This document shows positions 34,959-43,727 of a DNA stretch of 64,000 bases, piece by piece. How positions within the stretch are numbered: position 1 is the stretch's first letter; every line of letters begins with the position of its first letter. Position numbers and translations under genes: made by a program. This DNA comes from Gammaproteobacteria bacterium. GTDB lineage: Bacteria; Pseudomonadota; Gammaproteobacteria; Pseudomonadales; Pseudohongiellaceae. The stretch lies in assembly GCA_030682575.1 (NCBI GenBank), contig JAUXNX010000023.1, positions 62,001 to 126,000 on the forward strand. The letters are read 5' to 3'. Under the pieces are notes generated by a model that saw only the letters and a list, made by a program, of their open reading frames with translations, was not told where the DNA came from and did no database searches.

Positions 34959-37232
34959 ATGACCCCAGCGAATGAAAGACACCAGAACCATTCGGCCGAC
35001 AGCCGCGTGCTGGAGCAACTGCATTACATCACTACCGGTGGTGTGCGTGTGCAGCGCTCCATCCAGCGCTGTCACTACCCACACGCGATTGCACAACTGC
35101 GCACGCAGCTCGACACCCAGCGCGGAGTGCTGCTCAGTTCCTCGTTCGAATTTCCCGGCCGTTATACGCGCTGGGATATCGGGTTCGTCAATCCGCCGCT
35201 GGTGATCACGGCGCGGGATCGCATAGTGGTAATGGAAGCGCTGAACGTGCGCGGCGAGATTCTCTTGCCGGAAATGGAGCGGGCGCTACGTGGTGAATCG
35301 GCGCTTGCGAATCTGACCAGGGAAAGTTCCCGGTTGACAGCACAGATCATCGCCGCACCGCAGGAGTTTTCGGAGGAGTCACGCAGTCGTCAGCCAAGTG
35401 TATTCTCGGTGCTGCGTGCACTCGTGCAGCATTTTGGCAGCGAGCGCGATGCGCATCTCGGCCTCTACGGCGCATTCGCCTACGATCTTGCGTTTCAGTT
35501 CGAGAGCGTGGTGAAGAAGCAGAATCGCGACTCTGCGACGCGGGATATGGTGTTGTACCTGCCGGACGAAATTCTCGTGGCAGATCATCACACGGAAACC
35601 GTGAGCATTTACCGCTACGAATTTGTGTGTCGCCGAACAACGTCCGAAAGTGAAATGTCACTCGAGACGTGTCTGGAAACGACTGGCGGATTCCGGCGCA
35701 CAGGTTTGAGCGTGGAATTCACGCCTGCGTTGCATGCTCCGCGGCAAAGCGATCACAGTCAAGGCGAGTACGCGGACATAGTGCGCCGCGCGAAGGAATA
35801 TTTCCGGCGTGGTGATCTGTTCGAGGTTGTGCCGGGTCAGGTCTTCCATGAACCCTGCAAGGACAAACCATCGGAAGTATTCACGCGCCTGCAGAAAAAC
35901 AATCCGGCGCCCTACGGCGCGTTGATGAATCTCGGCGAACAGGAATACCTGCTGGCCGCTTCGCCAGAGATGTATGTGCGCGTGCGTGGTCGCCGCATCG
36001 AGACGTGTCCGATTTCCGGCACTATCGCCCGCGGTGTCGATGCGATCGGCGATGCCAGACAGATTCTTGAATTGCTGAATTCCGAGAAGGACGAGGCGGA
36101 GCTGTCGATGTGCACGGACGTGGATCGCAACGACAAGAGTCGCGTATGCGTGCCGGGCAGTGTGCGCGTGATCGGAAGGCGCCAGGTGGAGTTGTACTCA
36201 CGACTGATTCATACCGTTGATCATGTCGAGGGTACGCTGTTGCCGGAGTACGATGCGCTTGACGGTTTTCTCAGTCACACATGGGCCGTGACCGTTACTG
36301 GAGCACCGAAACAGTCGGCGATGCAGTTCATCGAGGATCACGAGAAATCCCCGCGACTGTGGTACGGCGGCGCCATCGGCTGCATCGGTTTCGATGGCAA
36401 TCTCAACACCGGACTGACGCTGCGGGCGGCGCGCATCAAGAACGGCATCGCGCAGGTGCGGGTCGGCGCGACGCTGTTGATGGATTCCGATCCCGAGGCT
36501 GAGGAGACGGAGACGCGCTTGAAGGCCAGCGCTGTGCTCGCAGCCGTGCGCGGCACGGCAAGCATGCGCGGTTCGCAAGAGAGCGTGCCTCTGGTGGATG
36601 GTGCAGATCTCAAGGTACTGATGGTCGATCACCGCGATTCCTTCGTGCACAACCTCGCGAGTTACTTCCGCGAACATGGAGTGCAACTGCAGACCTTGCG
36701 CCCGGCACTCGCACGTCAACGCCTGCAGAGTGAACGCTTTGATCTTGTCATTCTTTCGCCCGGACCGGGTCGCCCGGATGACTTTGGTTTGCGCGAGACA
36801 CTGGCATTGTGTGAGGCGCAACAGGTGTCTGTGTTTGGCGTATGCCTCGGATTGCAGGGCATCGTGGAATACTGCGGTGGAGAGTTGGGCGTACTGGATG
36901 TACCTGTGCATGGCAAGCCCTCCACCGTACAGCATGATGGCAGCGCGCTTTTCACAGACGTACCTGCGAAGTTCACGGCGGGCCGTTATCACTCGCTGCA
37001 CGCTCTACGGGTACCGGATTGTCTGCGCGTGACAGCGACCACGGAAGATGGTGTGATCATGGCGGTCGAACATCGCGCTCTGCCGCTGCTGGCGGTGCAA
37101 TTTCATCCGGAGTCCATCCTCAGTCTCGACAATAATGCCGGGCAGCGGCTGGTGGCCAATGTTGTACAATACGCGCGGTCTCATCGCGATATAGATGCAT
37201 TCCTCTGCAAGAGCCTGTTTGCAGGCGAATGA
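34959..37232 (+). CDS. trpE(G): Fused anthranilate synthase TrpE(G)
   Basis: This 757-residue single-chain anthranilate synthase converts chorismate plus glutamine to anthranilate, the first step of tryptophan synthesis. The TrpE part (about residues 1-525) has CPISGTIARG, DEAELSMCTDVDRND and WYGGAIGCIGFDG, typical chorismate-enzyme motifs. The TrpG amidotransferase part (about 550-750) starts VLMVDHRDSFVHNLASYF. It has the nucleophile Cys in FGVCLGLQGI and the His-Glu pair in VQFHPESIL. Length fits rhizobial TrpE(G) better than shorter PhzE. ATG 34959 follows GAGG. Control by attenuation is suggested by the leader upstream. Confidence 0.93.
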   Translation: MTPANERHQNHSADSRVLEQLHYITTGGVRVQRSIQRCHYPHAIAQLRTQLDTQRGVLLSSSFEFPGRYTRWDIGFVNPPLVITARDRIVVMEALNVRGEILLPEMERALRGESALANLTRESSRLTAQIIAAPQEFSEESRSRQPSVFSVLRALVQHFGSERDAHLGLYGAFAYDLAFQFESVVKKQNRDSATRDMVLYLPDEILVADHHTETVSIYRYEFVCRRTTSESEMSLETCLETTGGFRRTGLSVEFTPALHAPRQSDHSQGEYADIVRRAKEYFRRGDLFEVVPGQVFHEPCKDKPSEVFTRLQKNNPAPYGALMNLGEQEYLLAASPEMYVRVRGRRIETCPISGTIARGVDAIGDARQILELLNSEKDEAELSMCTDVDRNDKSRVCVPGSVRVIGRRQVELYSRLIHTVDHVEGTLLPEYDALDGFLSHTWAVTVTGAPKQSAMQFIEDHEKSPRLWYGGAIGCIGFDGNLNTGLTLRAARIKNGIAQVRVGATLLMDSDPEAEETETRLKASAVLAAVRGTASMRGSQESVPLVDGADLKVLMVDHRDSFVHNLASYFREHGVQLQTLRPALARQRLQSERFDLVILSPGPGRPDDFGLRETLALCEAQQVSVFGVCLGLQGIVEYCGGELGVLDVPVHGKPSTVQHDGSALFTDVPAKFTAGRYHSLHALRVPDCLRVTATTEDGVIMAVEHRALPLLAVQFHPESILSLDNNAGQRLVANVVQYARSHRDIDAFLCKSLFAGE

Positions 37233-37297
37233 ATCTGACACCAAGCCTTTCGCGAACAAACTCGCTCCCATATTTTGGTTCAGCAAGGAATCAGCAC

Positions 37298-38179
37298 ATG
37301 CAACCACAAAGTGCCAATGACACCAGTCAGCGGTTTATTTTCGACAACACCGACATTCGCGGCGAGATCGTCCGCCTTCGCAAGAGCTATGCGGATACGG
37401 TCTCCGGCAAATACTACCCGGAGCCGGTGGCCCGACTCTTGGGGCAGTTCATGGCGGCGAGCGTCCTGCTCAGTACCACCATCAAATTTGATGGCAGACT
37501 GGTATTGCAGGTACGCAGCAAGGGCCAGGTCGCGCTGATGATGGCGGAGTGCACCAGCGCAGGTGAGTTGCGCGGTATCGCCCGCTACGACGAGACTCCC
37601 ACCAGCACGCAGTTCTCCGATCTGCTGAGCGAGGGAACATTGGTGATCACTATTGATACCAGGAAGGGAGAGCCGTATCAGGGCATCGTTCCACTTGAAG
37701 GGGATTCGCTGGCTGAGTGTCTGCAGCAGTACTTCCTGCAGTCCGAACAACTGGCCTCGCAGTTCTACTTTGCCTCCGACCGTGACGGGGTTGCCGCCAT
37801 GATGCTGCAACAACTGCCGGCACAGTTGCAGAAAGACAAAGATGAGCGAGAGTCCCACTGGAGTCATTTCTCCACGCTGGCCCGCACGCTCACCGATGAG
37901 GAACTGCTCAACCTGCCCAACGCGGACATCCTGAATCGTCTCTATCATCAGGAGGAGTTGCGGTTGTTCACGCCCAAGGATCTGATCTTCAAGTGCAGTT
38001 GCTCGCGAGAGCGCACGGCCAGTGCCCTGGCGGCGCTGGGCAGGCAGGAGATCGGTAACCTGATCGCGGAGCGGGGCGGCATCGAGATCAGTTGTGAGTT
38101 CTGTGCCACCGAGTACAACTTTGGCCCCGGCGAACTGGCACTGCTGTTCGAGCAGGTGGAAGAAGGTCCGACACACTGA
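37298..38179 (+). CDS. hslO: Redox-regulated chaperone Hsp33
   Basis: This 293-residue cytosolic holdase is activated by oxidation. The N-terminal domain has FDNTDIRGEIVRLR and the substrate-domain GIVPLEGDSL. The C-terminal zinc-binding redox switch keeps all four cysteines as CSC (FKCSCSRERTASAL) and CEFC (ISCEFCATEYNF). ATG 37298 follows AAGGAA, and an upstream open frame to 37229 overlaps trpE(G) and was rejected. It lies 65 bp after trpE(G) in the same direction, so read-through is possible, but no functional link is expected. Confidence 0.95.
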   Translation: MQPQSANDTSQRFIFDNTDIRGEIVRLRKSYADTVSGKYYPEPVARLLGQFMAASVLLSTTIKFDGRLVLQVRSKGQVALMMAECTSAGELRGIARYDETPTSTQFSDLLSEGTLVITIDTRKGEPYQGIVPLEGDSLAECLQQYFLQSEQLASQFYFASDRDGVAAMMLQQLPAQLQKDKDERESHWSHFSTLARTLTDEELLNLPNADILNRLYHQEELRLFTPKDLIFKCSCSRERTASALAALGRQEIGNLIAERGGIEISCEFCATEYNFGPGELALLFEQVEEGPTH

Positions 38180-38385
38180 CTGATAGATGGGGTCAGGGGC
38201 AGTGCTACCGGGCAGGCTCTTTGCTAAAGTCTGGCGAAAAGCGCGAACTGTTGACGGCGTGTTTGCATGAGTTGCTTTGAAATGGAATTAAAATCAACAG
38301 GTTGGAGAGAGTTCAGGACTGGCGCGTATCTTGCTCAGTCCCTGAAGTTCAATAACAGCAAAATCCGATACAAGGGGACTACAAG

Positions 38386-38667
38386 ATGAGTACAGGAGTG
38401 GTGTGGATAGCGATATGCGGAATCATCGGTTGGGTGATCACCGTCTGGATACAGGCCAGACATGGTTATCCGATCGAGGGTTCATTGGGACAAAAGATCT
38501 ACCCGGGCGGCAAGGACACCAAGACCACCAAACAATTGCTGGAGAGTGAGCTTGCTGCCCGCGACCAGACCATTGCCAATCTGAAGGAACGAGTCGAGAT
38601 ACTGGAGCGTATTGTCACCGATAGCTCCGGGCATCTGGGTCAGGAGATCGAACGGCTCAGGGCGTAG
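38386..38667 (+). CDS. Small membrane protein with coiled coil (PspB-like layout)
   Basis: This 93-residue protein has an N-terminal membrane helix (VVWIAICGIIGWVITVWIQ), a short polar linker and a C-terminal coiled coil (ANLKERVEILERIVTDSS, EIERLRA). The membrane-helix-plus-coiled-coil arrangement and the RVEILERIVTD segment resemble phage shock protein B, but the protein is not close enough to name. RBS AAGGGGA precedes the ATG. Its 3' end overlaps the convergent ctaA gene by 28 bp. Confidence 0.75.
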   Translation: MSTGVVWIAICGIIGWVITVWIQARHGYPIEGSLGQKIYPGGKDTKTTKQLLESELAARDQTIANLKERVEILERIVTDSSGHLGQEIERLRA

Positions 38668-39659
38668 TCACCCGCAGTGTTCTCAGCCTCGCGTGCGTGC
38701 CTGTAGCTCATCCAGATCAGGAACTGCAGCCCGAACAGCAGCGAGGCTCCCACCAGATGGAGCGGCTGAATGAAGGCCGGCATACCAAGGTGGCCGAGTG
38801 TGGCTCCGGAAGCAATGGCGATCACAATCACCGCCAGCATCGCCAAGGTCAGGCGGGTCAATGTGTGTTGCCAGCCAGCTGACTGCACCAGCATCCACGC
38901 CAGCCACAGGTTGGCGAACAATACGACCGCAGAGAAGCTGCGGTGCACGTAGAAGAACCACGGAAACGCCTCAACCCAGGCTGAACGCTCCGCGCCCTGC
39001 ACGTGATTAAGATAGTCCACCATTTCCCGCACCTGCGTTCCCATCGCTACCTGTAGCACAGTCAGTCCCAGCACGATGTACAGCCACTTGCCGAAGCGTC
39101 GATCAATGCCACTGATGGACTCCGCCATCATGATGCCGCGCCGCGCCCGAGCTACCGCGTAGAGCAATGTACCCACGATGGCCAGCGCCATCAGCATGTG
39201 CACTGTGATGATTCCCGGTTGCAGATTGGAAGCCACTACGCGGGCGCCAAGCCAGCCCTGGAACCCCACCATCAGGAAGGCTGCCACCGAGGCAATGAAG
39301 ATCGCGCGGTCATGTTGCCGTACAGACCAGGAATAGATGGCGGTCAACAAAATCAGAAAGCCGATGGTGACACCTGTGAGGCGATTGAGGTACTCGGTCC
39401 AGGTCTTGACCACATTGAACTCGGTTTCCGCATAGCCCATGTCGGCATAGATTTCCTGATAGTTGGCAGGCAACTGTTCCACGCTGGTGGGTGGAATCCA
39501 ACTGCCAAAACAGGTCGGCCAGTCCGGGCAGCCCATACCCGCACCTGAGGCGCGCACACTGGCGCCTACCAGAATCAGAAAGTAAACGGCGGCGAGCGTG
39601 ATCCAGGCCATGCGGCGGTAGCGGGCGAGGTTGTCGGAGTCTGCGGTGAAGTGCGTCAT
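38640..39659 (-). CDS. ctaA: COX15/CtaA family heme A synthase
   Basis: This 339-residue membrane protein oxidises the C8 methyl of heme O to give heme A for cytochrome c oxidase. About eight membrane helices are visible. The family motifs are GASVRASGAGMGCPDWP near the first helix, EYLNRLTGVTIGF (heme-ligand region), ITVHMLMALAIVGTLL, and YVHRSFSAVVLF with conserved His. The Cys in MGCPDWPTCFG matches the extracellular Cys pair. ATG 39659 (MTHFTADSDN) is preferred over TTG-type upstream starts to 39716. It suggests aerobic respiration with an aa3-type oxidase elsewhere in the genome. Confidence 0.93.
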   Translation of the reverse strand: MTHFTADSDNLARYRRMAWITLAAVYFLILVGASVRASGAGMGCPDWPTCFGSWIPPTSVEQLPANYQEIYADMGYAETEFNVVKTWTEYLNRLTGVTIGFLILLTAIYSWSVRQHDRAIFIASVAAFLMVGFQGWLGARVVASNLQPGIITVHMLMALAIVGTLLYAVARARRGIMMAESISGIDRRFGKWLYIVLGLTVLQVAMGTQVREMVDYLNHVQGAERSAWVEAFPWFFYVHRSFSAVVLFANLWLAWMLVQSAGWQHTLTRLTLAMLAVIVIAIASGATLGHLGMPAFIQPLHLVGASLLFGLQFLIWMSYRHAREAENTAGDYALSRSIS

Positions 39660-39775
39660 GGATCTGCTGTCTGGGCTCGTATCAATAAGTTCGTATAAAC
39701 AAGGAATACGCTGCAAAGAGATTGTGGATCAACGGATTCATGGCTGGCGATGGTGACAGATGAGCGCGGCGTCGG

Positions 39776-40771
39776 TCAATTGCTCATTGCCCGCTGCAGA
39801 AGCAGCGACAAACGTATGCCTGCCAGTGTCACACGATCCTCTGAAAGCGCGCTCATGCGCCCGATGTAGTCATCGTCAAGTGCGAATTCCGGCATGGGGG
39901 TGTTGCGGCGCTCGCTGCGCAGTACTGCCGCCTTGATCTCGTCGGGATAGACAAACTCGTGCATTATCTCGCGGCTTTCCTGCAACCAGACGGACGAGTC
40001 CAGACTCACGACATTCAGGTCGGTTTGCCGCACCGTAGCGATCATGCGTTGCAGAGTGTCCTCAAAGGGCTGCGAACGCAGCGCCTCATCCCAGATGGCA
40101 TGCAGCGATCCGCCCCGTGTGGCGATGCCATTTCCGCCACGGTCGCCAGAGGTAAACAGTTTGGACGACAGCAACGCACCGGAGTGAAGTGGTTGATGAA
40201 TATCGCCGACCAGATGCAGCAGCCAGCACAGGGCGACAGCTCGTTGTGCTGCCGAGCTCAGAGGGTGTGTCAGCCGCTGCAGATTATAGTCCAGTGCCAG
40301 CACAATATTGGTCGCATCACGCTCGTCCATGTTCGGGAGAGTGGCAGAGCCTTCGATCGTGGGGTGGGCATCAGTGCCCACATAGACGTTGCCCTGGATT
40401 CCGCCGCCCCGCACCCAGGCGCCGTCGATCCAGTGCCAGTCGGGACGGTTGTAACGGATCGCATCCTCGCCCTGGAAACCGCGAGCCATGTCAGGCCAGA
40501 TGGCGGCCTGTCCGAGCAGCCAGCGCACCTGCTCCTCTTCAGTCGCCAGCATGATTGCCGCGGGCATCTGATCGAGAAAATCCTCTTGAAAGCGGGGGTG
40601 CCGCTGCAGCAACTGGTGCAACGCATTGCGATTGTCCAGGGAAAGGGTTTCCCAGGCCACATAGATGCTGAGGCGGTGAGATGTGGCATCCCAGGCGTTG
40701 GCGACTGACGTGGTGACAAACTGGAGCAAGAAAAGGCACAGACAGGCCAAGGTGCGAACAGATAACGTCAT
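39776..40771 (-). CDS. S1/P1-type nuclease
   Basis: This 331-residue secreted nuclease has a signal peptide ending in SVANA|WDATSH. The mature N-terminal Trp and Asp, with later His and Asp residues, form the trinuclear zinc site of the S1/P1 family. Key motifs are AWDATSHRLSI, IWPDMARGF, DWHWIDGAW, LLHLVGDIHQPLH and GDRGGNG. Relatives cut single-stranded DNA and RNA at the 3' end of bonds. It would act in the periplasm or outside the cell, probably scavenging nucleic acid. It is monocistronic. Confidence 0.92.
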   Translation of the reverse strand: MTLSVRTLACLCLFLLQFVTTSVANAWDATSHRLSIYVAWETLSLDNRNALHQLLQRHPRFQEDFLDQMPAAIMLATEEEQVRWLLGQAAIWPDMARGFQGEDAIRYNRPDWHWIDGAWVRGGGIQGNVYVGTDAHPTIEGSATLPNMDERDATNIVLALDYNLQRLTHPLSSAAQRAVALCWLLHLVGDIHQPLHSGALLSSKLFTSGDRGGNGIATRGGSLHAIWDEALRSQPFEDTLQRMIATVRQTDLNVVSLDSSVWLQESREIMHEFVYPDEIKAAVLRSERRNTPMPEFALDDDYIGRMSALSEDRVTLAGIRLSLLLQRAMSN

Positions 40772-41191
40772 CGAATTTCAAGATCCTGCTTGGTCGAAAA
40801 TCCTAAAGTGAGCACCGGCGAAACGGGATGTCGGGTGGCTGTTGAGGCCGGATTGTAGCAAACAAATTCGAACGGGAGGTGGGACATGGTTCAAAGCAAA
40901 CCAAAGCGGTGAGACAGGGACAAGTGAAGGTTTCCTTGTTCGCGAAAAACAGCGGCGTGTCGGGATCAACGTCGGTCACCTGCGGGTGGTCGTCACCGTC
41001 TGAGTGATTTTCACTCCTGCTCAGACTGAGCGATTTCGAACAGCCGGATTTCCGGATCTCGCCACACTTCGTGCGTAATATGGTAGACGGTATGATGCTG
41101 TGTCAGGCTATCATGGCTCCCTCTGGCAAACCCTGTGTGGGAAATGAAATCAGAGGCTGCAAGGTGTATTTGCCCCTCCATAATAAACACA
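40772..41191. other. 420-bp divergent intergenic region
   Basis: This space lies between the divergent S1/P1 nuclease and the second TonB receptor. I see no gene, clear Fur-like box, terminator or strong repeat. Short open frames here (such as 40778-40969 and 41011-41298, both minus) have no recognisable features, and the second overlaps the receptor start. Confidence 0.45.
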
Positions 41192-43378
41192 ATGAAAGCG
41201 AGGACAATTTTGTCAAAGAAAAAATTCATACCGATCACCTGCCTGATCTTCGCCTTCTCTCCGGCCATTGGTTTATCCCAGAATACTTCCGACGACAATG
41301 CTTCCGTGACATACCCGGCGAGCTATTTCTCGGAGTTCGGCTCGGTTTCTGTCAATGACATGCTGAACCGCATTCCAGGAATCGCCCTGGCCCTCGACGG
41401 CAATCAGGTTCCCAGTGCAGGGAATAATAATAACAATCGCGGGCTTGGCGCTGAAAGCCAGATACTGATCAACGGCAAACGCATGGCAGGCAAAGCCAAT
41501 GAGACGCGGGCGCAGCTCGACCGCATTCCTGCGGGCCAGGTCAGCCACATCGAAATCATTCGTGGAACTTCGGGCGACCTTGATGTCCGCAACAGCGGTC
41601 AGCTCGTCAATATCGTCCTGCTGGAAACACAAGCTACGTCGAGCATTTCTGTCGAGGCCGGTGCGGCCTACTATCACGATGGCACGACGGATCCTGTCGG
41701 ATCATTGTCCTACAGCGGACAAGCCGGACAATTGCAATACCTCATCAGTGGCGCTGTCAGCTCGGCCTATGAGTGGCAGGAGAGCTCCGAGCTCAGCGTG
41801 CTGGCCGATGGGACGCTCAACGAGACCCGTGTATTCGATCGTCAGAGAGAACAGACCAACTACTCACTGAATTCCAATCTGGTTTATCAGCTGTCGTTGG
41901 CTGATCGAGTGTCATTGAATGCGCTCTACGGCGAGAGCAATCCTCCTGCCACGCTGCTGCGAACGATCACGGATCTGAAAACTTCTCCCCGGAAAACTCT
42001 GATCGAACGCGAAGACCTGCCGGCCACTGCAGACAATTGGGAGATTGGCGGCGACTATGAACACATTTTCAGCGACGGTGCCAGATACAAGGTGCTGTTG
42101 ATTGTGAACGAAAGAAACAACGACAGTATCCGTGAGCGTTATGTGTCTTCTGGCCTGGGTCAGCCCGAGACGAAGAATTTGTTCATCGCCACGGACAGCC
42201 GATACAGAGAGCGCATTGCCCGCACGTCCTATTCGTGGAACATTCATGAGACCCATGCGCTTGAGCTTGGTCTGGAAGGAGCGCAAACCATTCAGAACTC
42301 CGCGCTGCGGCTCGGCTCCAGAACCTCGGCTCCGCCCTCTGCAGATCACGGTGGTCTGTCGCCGGTATTCGTTCCCAATGCGGTCTCTGAAGTGGAAGAA
42401 GTGCGTTTTGAAGGCTTTGCTGTTCACAACTGGCAGATCAATTCCCGTATGTCACTTGAAAGCAGTCTGTTGTATGAAGTGTCGGAAATTGCACAGTCCG
42501 GAGATGTCAACAAGACGCGTGAATTCGATTTCATCAAGCCGAAGCTGGATTTCCGTTTTGATATCAGCCGCAGTTTTCAATTGCGTGTTTCCGCCGAGAA
42601 GGATGTGTCGCAATTGAGTTTTGCGGATTTTTCCGCCAGCGTGAATGCCCAGGATGACGATCAGGACACCATGACAGGGAATCCCTCGCTGGAACAGGAG
42701 CAGACCTGGCGCTACAACCTGAATCTCGACTACCGGCTTCCCAATGACAGCGGCGTGCTCAACTCCCGCTTGTTCTACTACGACGTTCACAATTCCATCG
42801 GCAGGGTCGATATCTCTCCGAACAGCCAGACGCTGCTGAGCACCAATGGCAACGTGGGCGACGGCAAGATATTCGGGCTGTATCTGAATGCCAGCATTCG
42901 GCTTGGATTTCTTGATCTTCCCGGAGCCGTCGTCACTGTCGGGTTGAACCTGGAAGACGCCTACATCCACGATCCACTTATCGCGAAGAAACGCACGATC
43001 ATTCCCATGGACAGAGGCAGCTTTCGTATCGGCTTCCGCCATGATGTCTCGTCATTGAATCTCAGCTACGGCGTGAACTATCAGGATGGCATTGGTGGTG
43101 TTGGAGGCACAGGTGGCAATCGTGTGCGCTATGACATAGACAATGTATTGTTCTATGGCATGGGCAAGGTAAGAACGGATCTTGTTGCGTTTGTGGAAAA
43201 GGTCGGATACGGCAATTTCACCTACAGACTGGAAGTGAACAACGCATTGGACTCCGAAAGATGCTTTGAACGAAAGCGTTACAACGGGCACATTCGCGAC
43301 CGCAATCTGCGGGAGATCGAATACAGTTGCGCCACCACGGGGCCGCAGGTTCTGCTGAAAGTCAGAGCGACGTTTTAG
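41192..43378 (+). CDS. TonB-dependent receptor
   Basis: This 728-residue outer-membrane receptor has an N-terminal signal (KKKFIPITCLIFAFSPAIGLSQ). Its plug domain (about residues 35-160) has VNDMLNRIPGIALALDG, ILINGKRMAGK and SHIEIIRGTSGD, with RNSGQLVNIVL. A 22-strand-type barrel runs to VLLKVRATF with a terminal Phe. The plug has a short N-terminus and the Asn-rich NNNNN turn. The ATG at 41192 lacks a good RBS. An alternative TTG start at 41210 has AGGA six bases upstream and keeps the signal peptide intact. No transporter or regulator is adjacent, so the substrate is unknown. Confidence 0.88.
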   Translation: MKARTILSKKKFIPITCLIFAFSPAIGLSQNTSDDNASVTYPASYFSEFGSVSVNDMLNRIPGIALALDGNQVPSAGNNNNNRGLGAESQILINGKRMAGKANETRAQLDRIPAGQVSHIEIIRGTSGDLDVRNSGQLVNIVLLETQATSSISVEAGAAYYHDGTTDPVGSLSYSGQAGQLQYLISGAVSSAYEWQESSELSVLADGTLNETRVFDRQREQTNYSLNSNLVYQLSLADRVSLNALYGESNPPATLLRTITDLKTSPRKTLIEREDLPATADNWEIGGDYEHIFSDGARYKVLLIVNERNNDSIRERYVSSGLGQPETKNLFIATDSRYRERIARTSYSWNIHETHALELGLEGAQTIQNSALRLGSRTSAPPSADHGGLSPVFVPNAVSEVEEVRFEGFAVHNWQINSRMSLESSLLYEVSEIAQSGDVNKTREFDFIKPKLDFRFDISRSFQLRVSAEKDVSQLSFADFSASVNAQDDDQDTMTGNPSLEQEQTWRYNLNLDYRLPNDSGVLNSRLFYYDVHNSIGRVDISPNSQTLLSTNGNVGDGKIFGLYLNASIRLGFLDLPGAVVTVGLNLEDAYIHDPLIAKKRTIIPMDRGSFRIGFRHDVSSLNLSYGVNYQDGIGGVGGTGGNRVRYDIDNVLFYGMGKVRTDLVAFVEKVGYGNFTYRLEVNNALDSERCFERKRYNGHIRDRNLREIEYSCATTGPQVLLKVRATF

Positions 43379-43427
43379 GTGCAGCGGGGTTCTCAAGACT
43401 GGACATGGACGTCAGCGTGGAAGGTGC

Positions 43428-43727
43428 CTATTGTTTCAACATTCTTGCCAGAACACTCTCACTGCGCGGCAAAAGCCCGATATCCAGTCCGAGTGGCCGG
43501 AACACGCGCTTCAACACGGGCAGCGATGGATTGCCCGCATCCCGCTCGATATCGGACAGAGTGCGGCGGCTGATCTTGACCAGCGCCGCATACTCGTCCT
43601 GATTCATGTCGAGAATGTCCTTGCGCAGAGTGCGGAGTAATTGTCCCTCGGTCATTTCATCACGCTGCACGGCACGCAGCAGATCAATGAGCAGGGCTTC
43701 GCGTTCTTCACCGCTCAGTTGCTTCAT
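43428..43727 (-). CDS. hipB: HipB-like XRE-family antitoxin/repressor
   Basis: This 99-residue protein has a C-terminal helix-turn-helix of the XRE/HipB type (MNQDEYAALVKISRRTLSDIE followed by RDAGNPSLPVLKRVF, about residues 45-85). A basic N-terminal helical part precedes it. It is the second gene of a hipA-hipB pair, and its ATG overlaps the hipA stop by 4 bp. HipB usually binds HipA, neutralises it and represses the operon. Gene order here is the reverse of the classical hipBA. Confidence 0.85.
   Translation of the reverse strand: MKQLSGEEREALLIDLLRAVQRDEMTEGQLLRTLRKDILDMNQDEYAALVKISRRTLSDIERDAGNPSLPVLKRVFRPLGLDIGLLPRSESVLARMLKQ

Noticed and set aside
41011-41298. 95-residue minus-strand frame upstream of the second TonB receptor
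   Set aside because: It runs into the receptor signal peptide region and has no convincing features.
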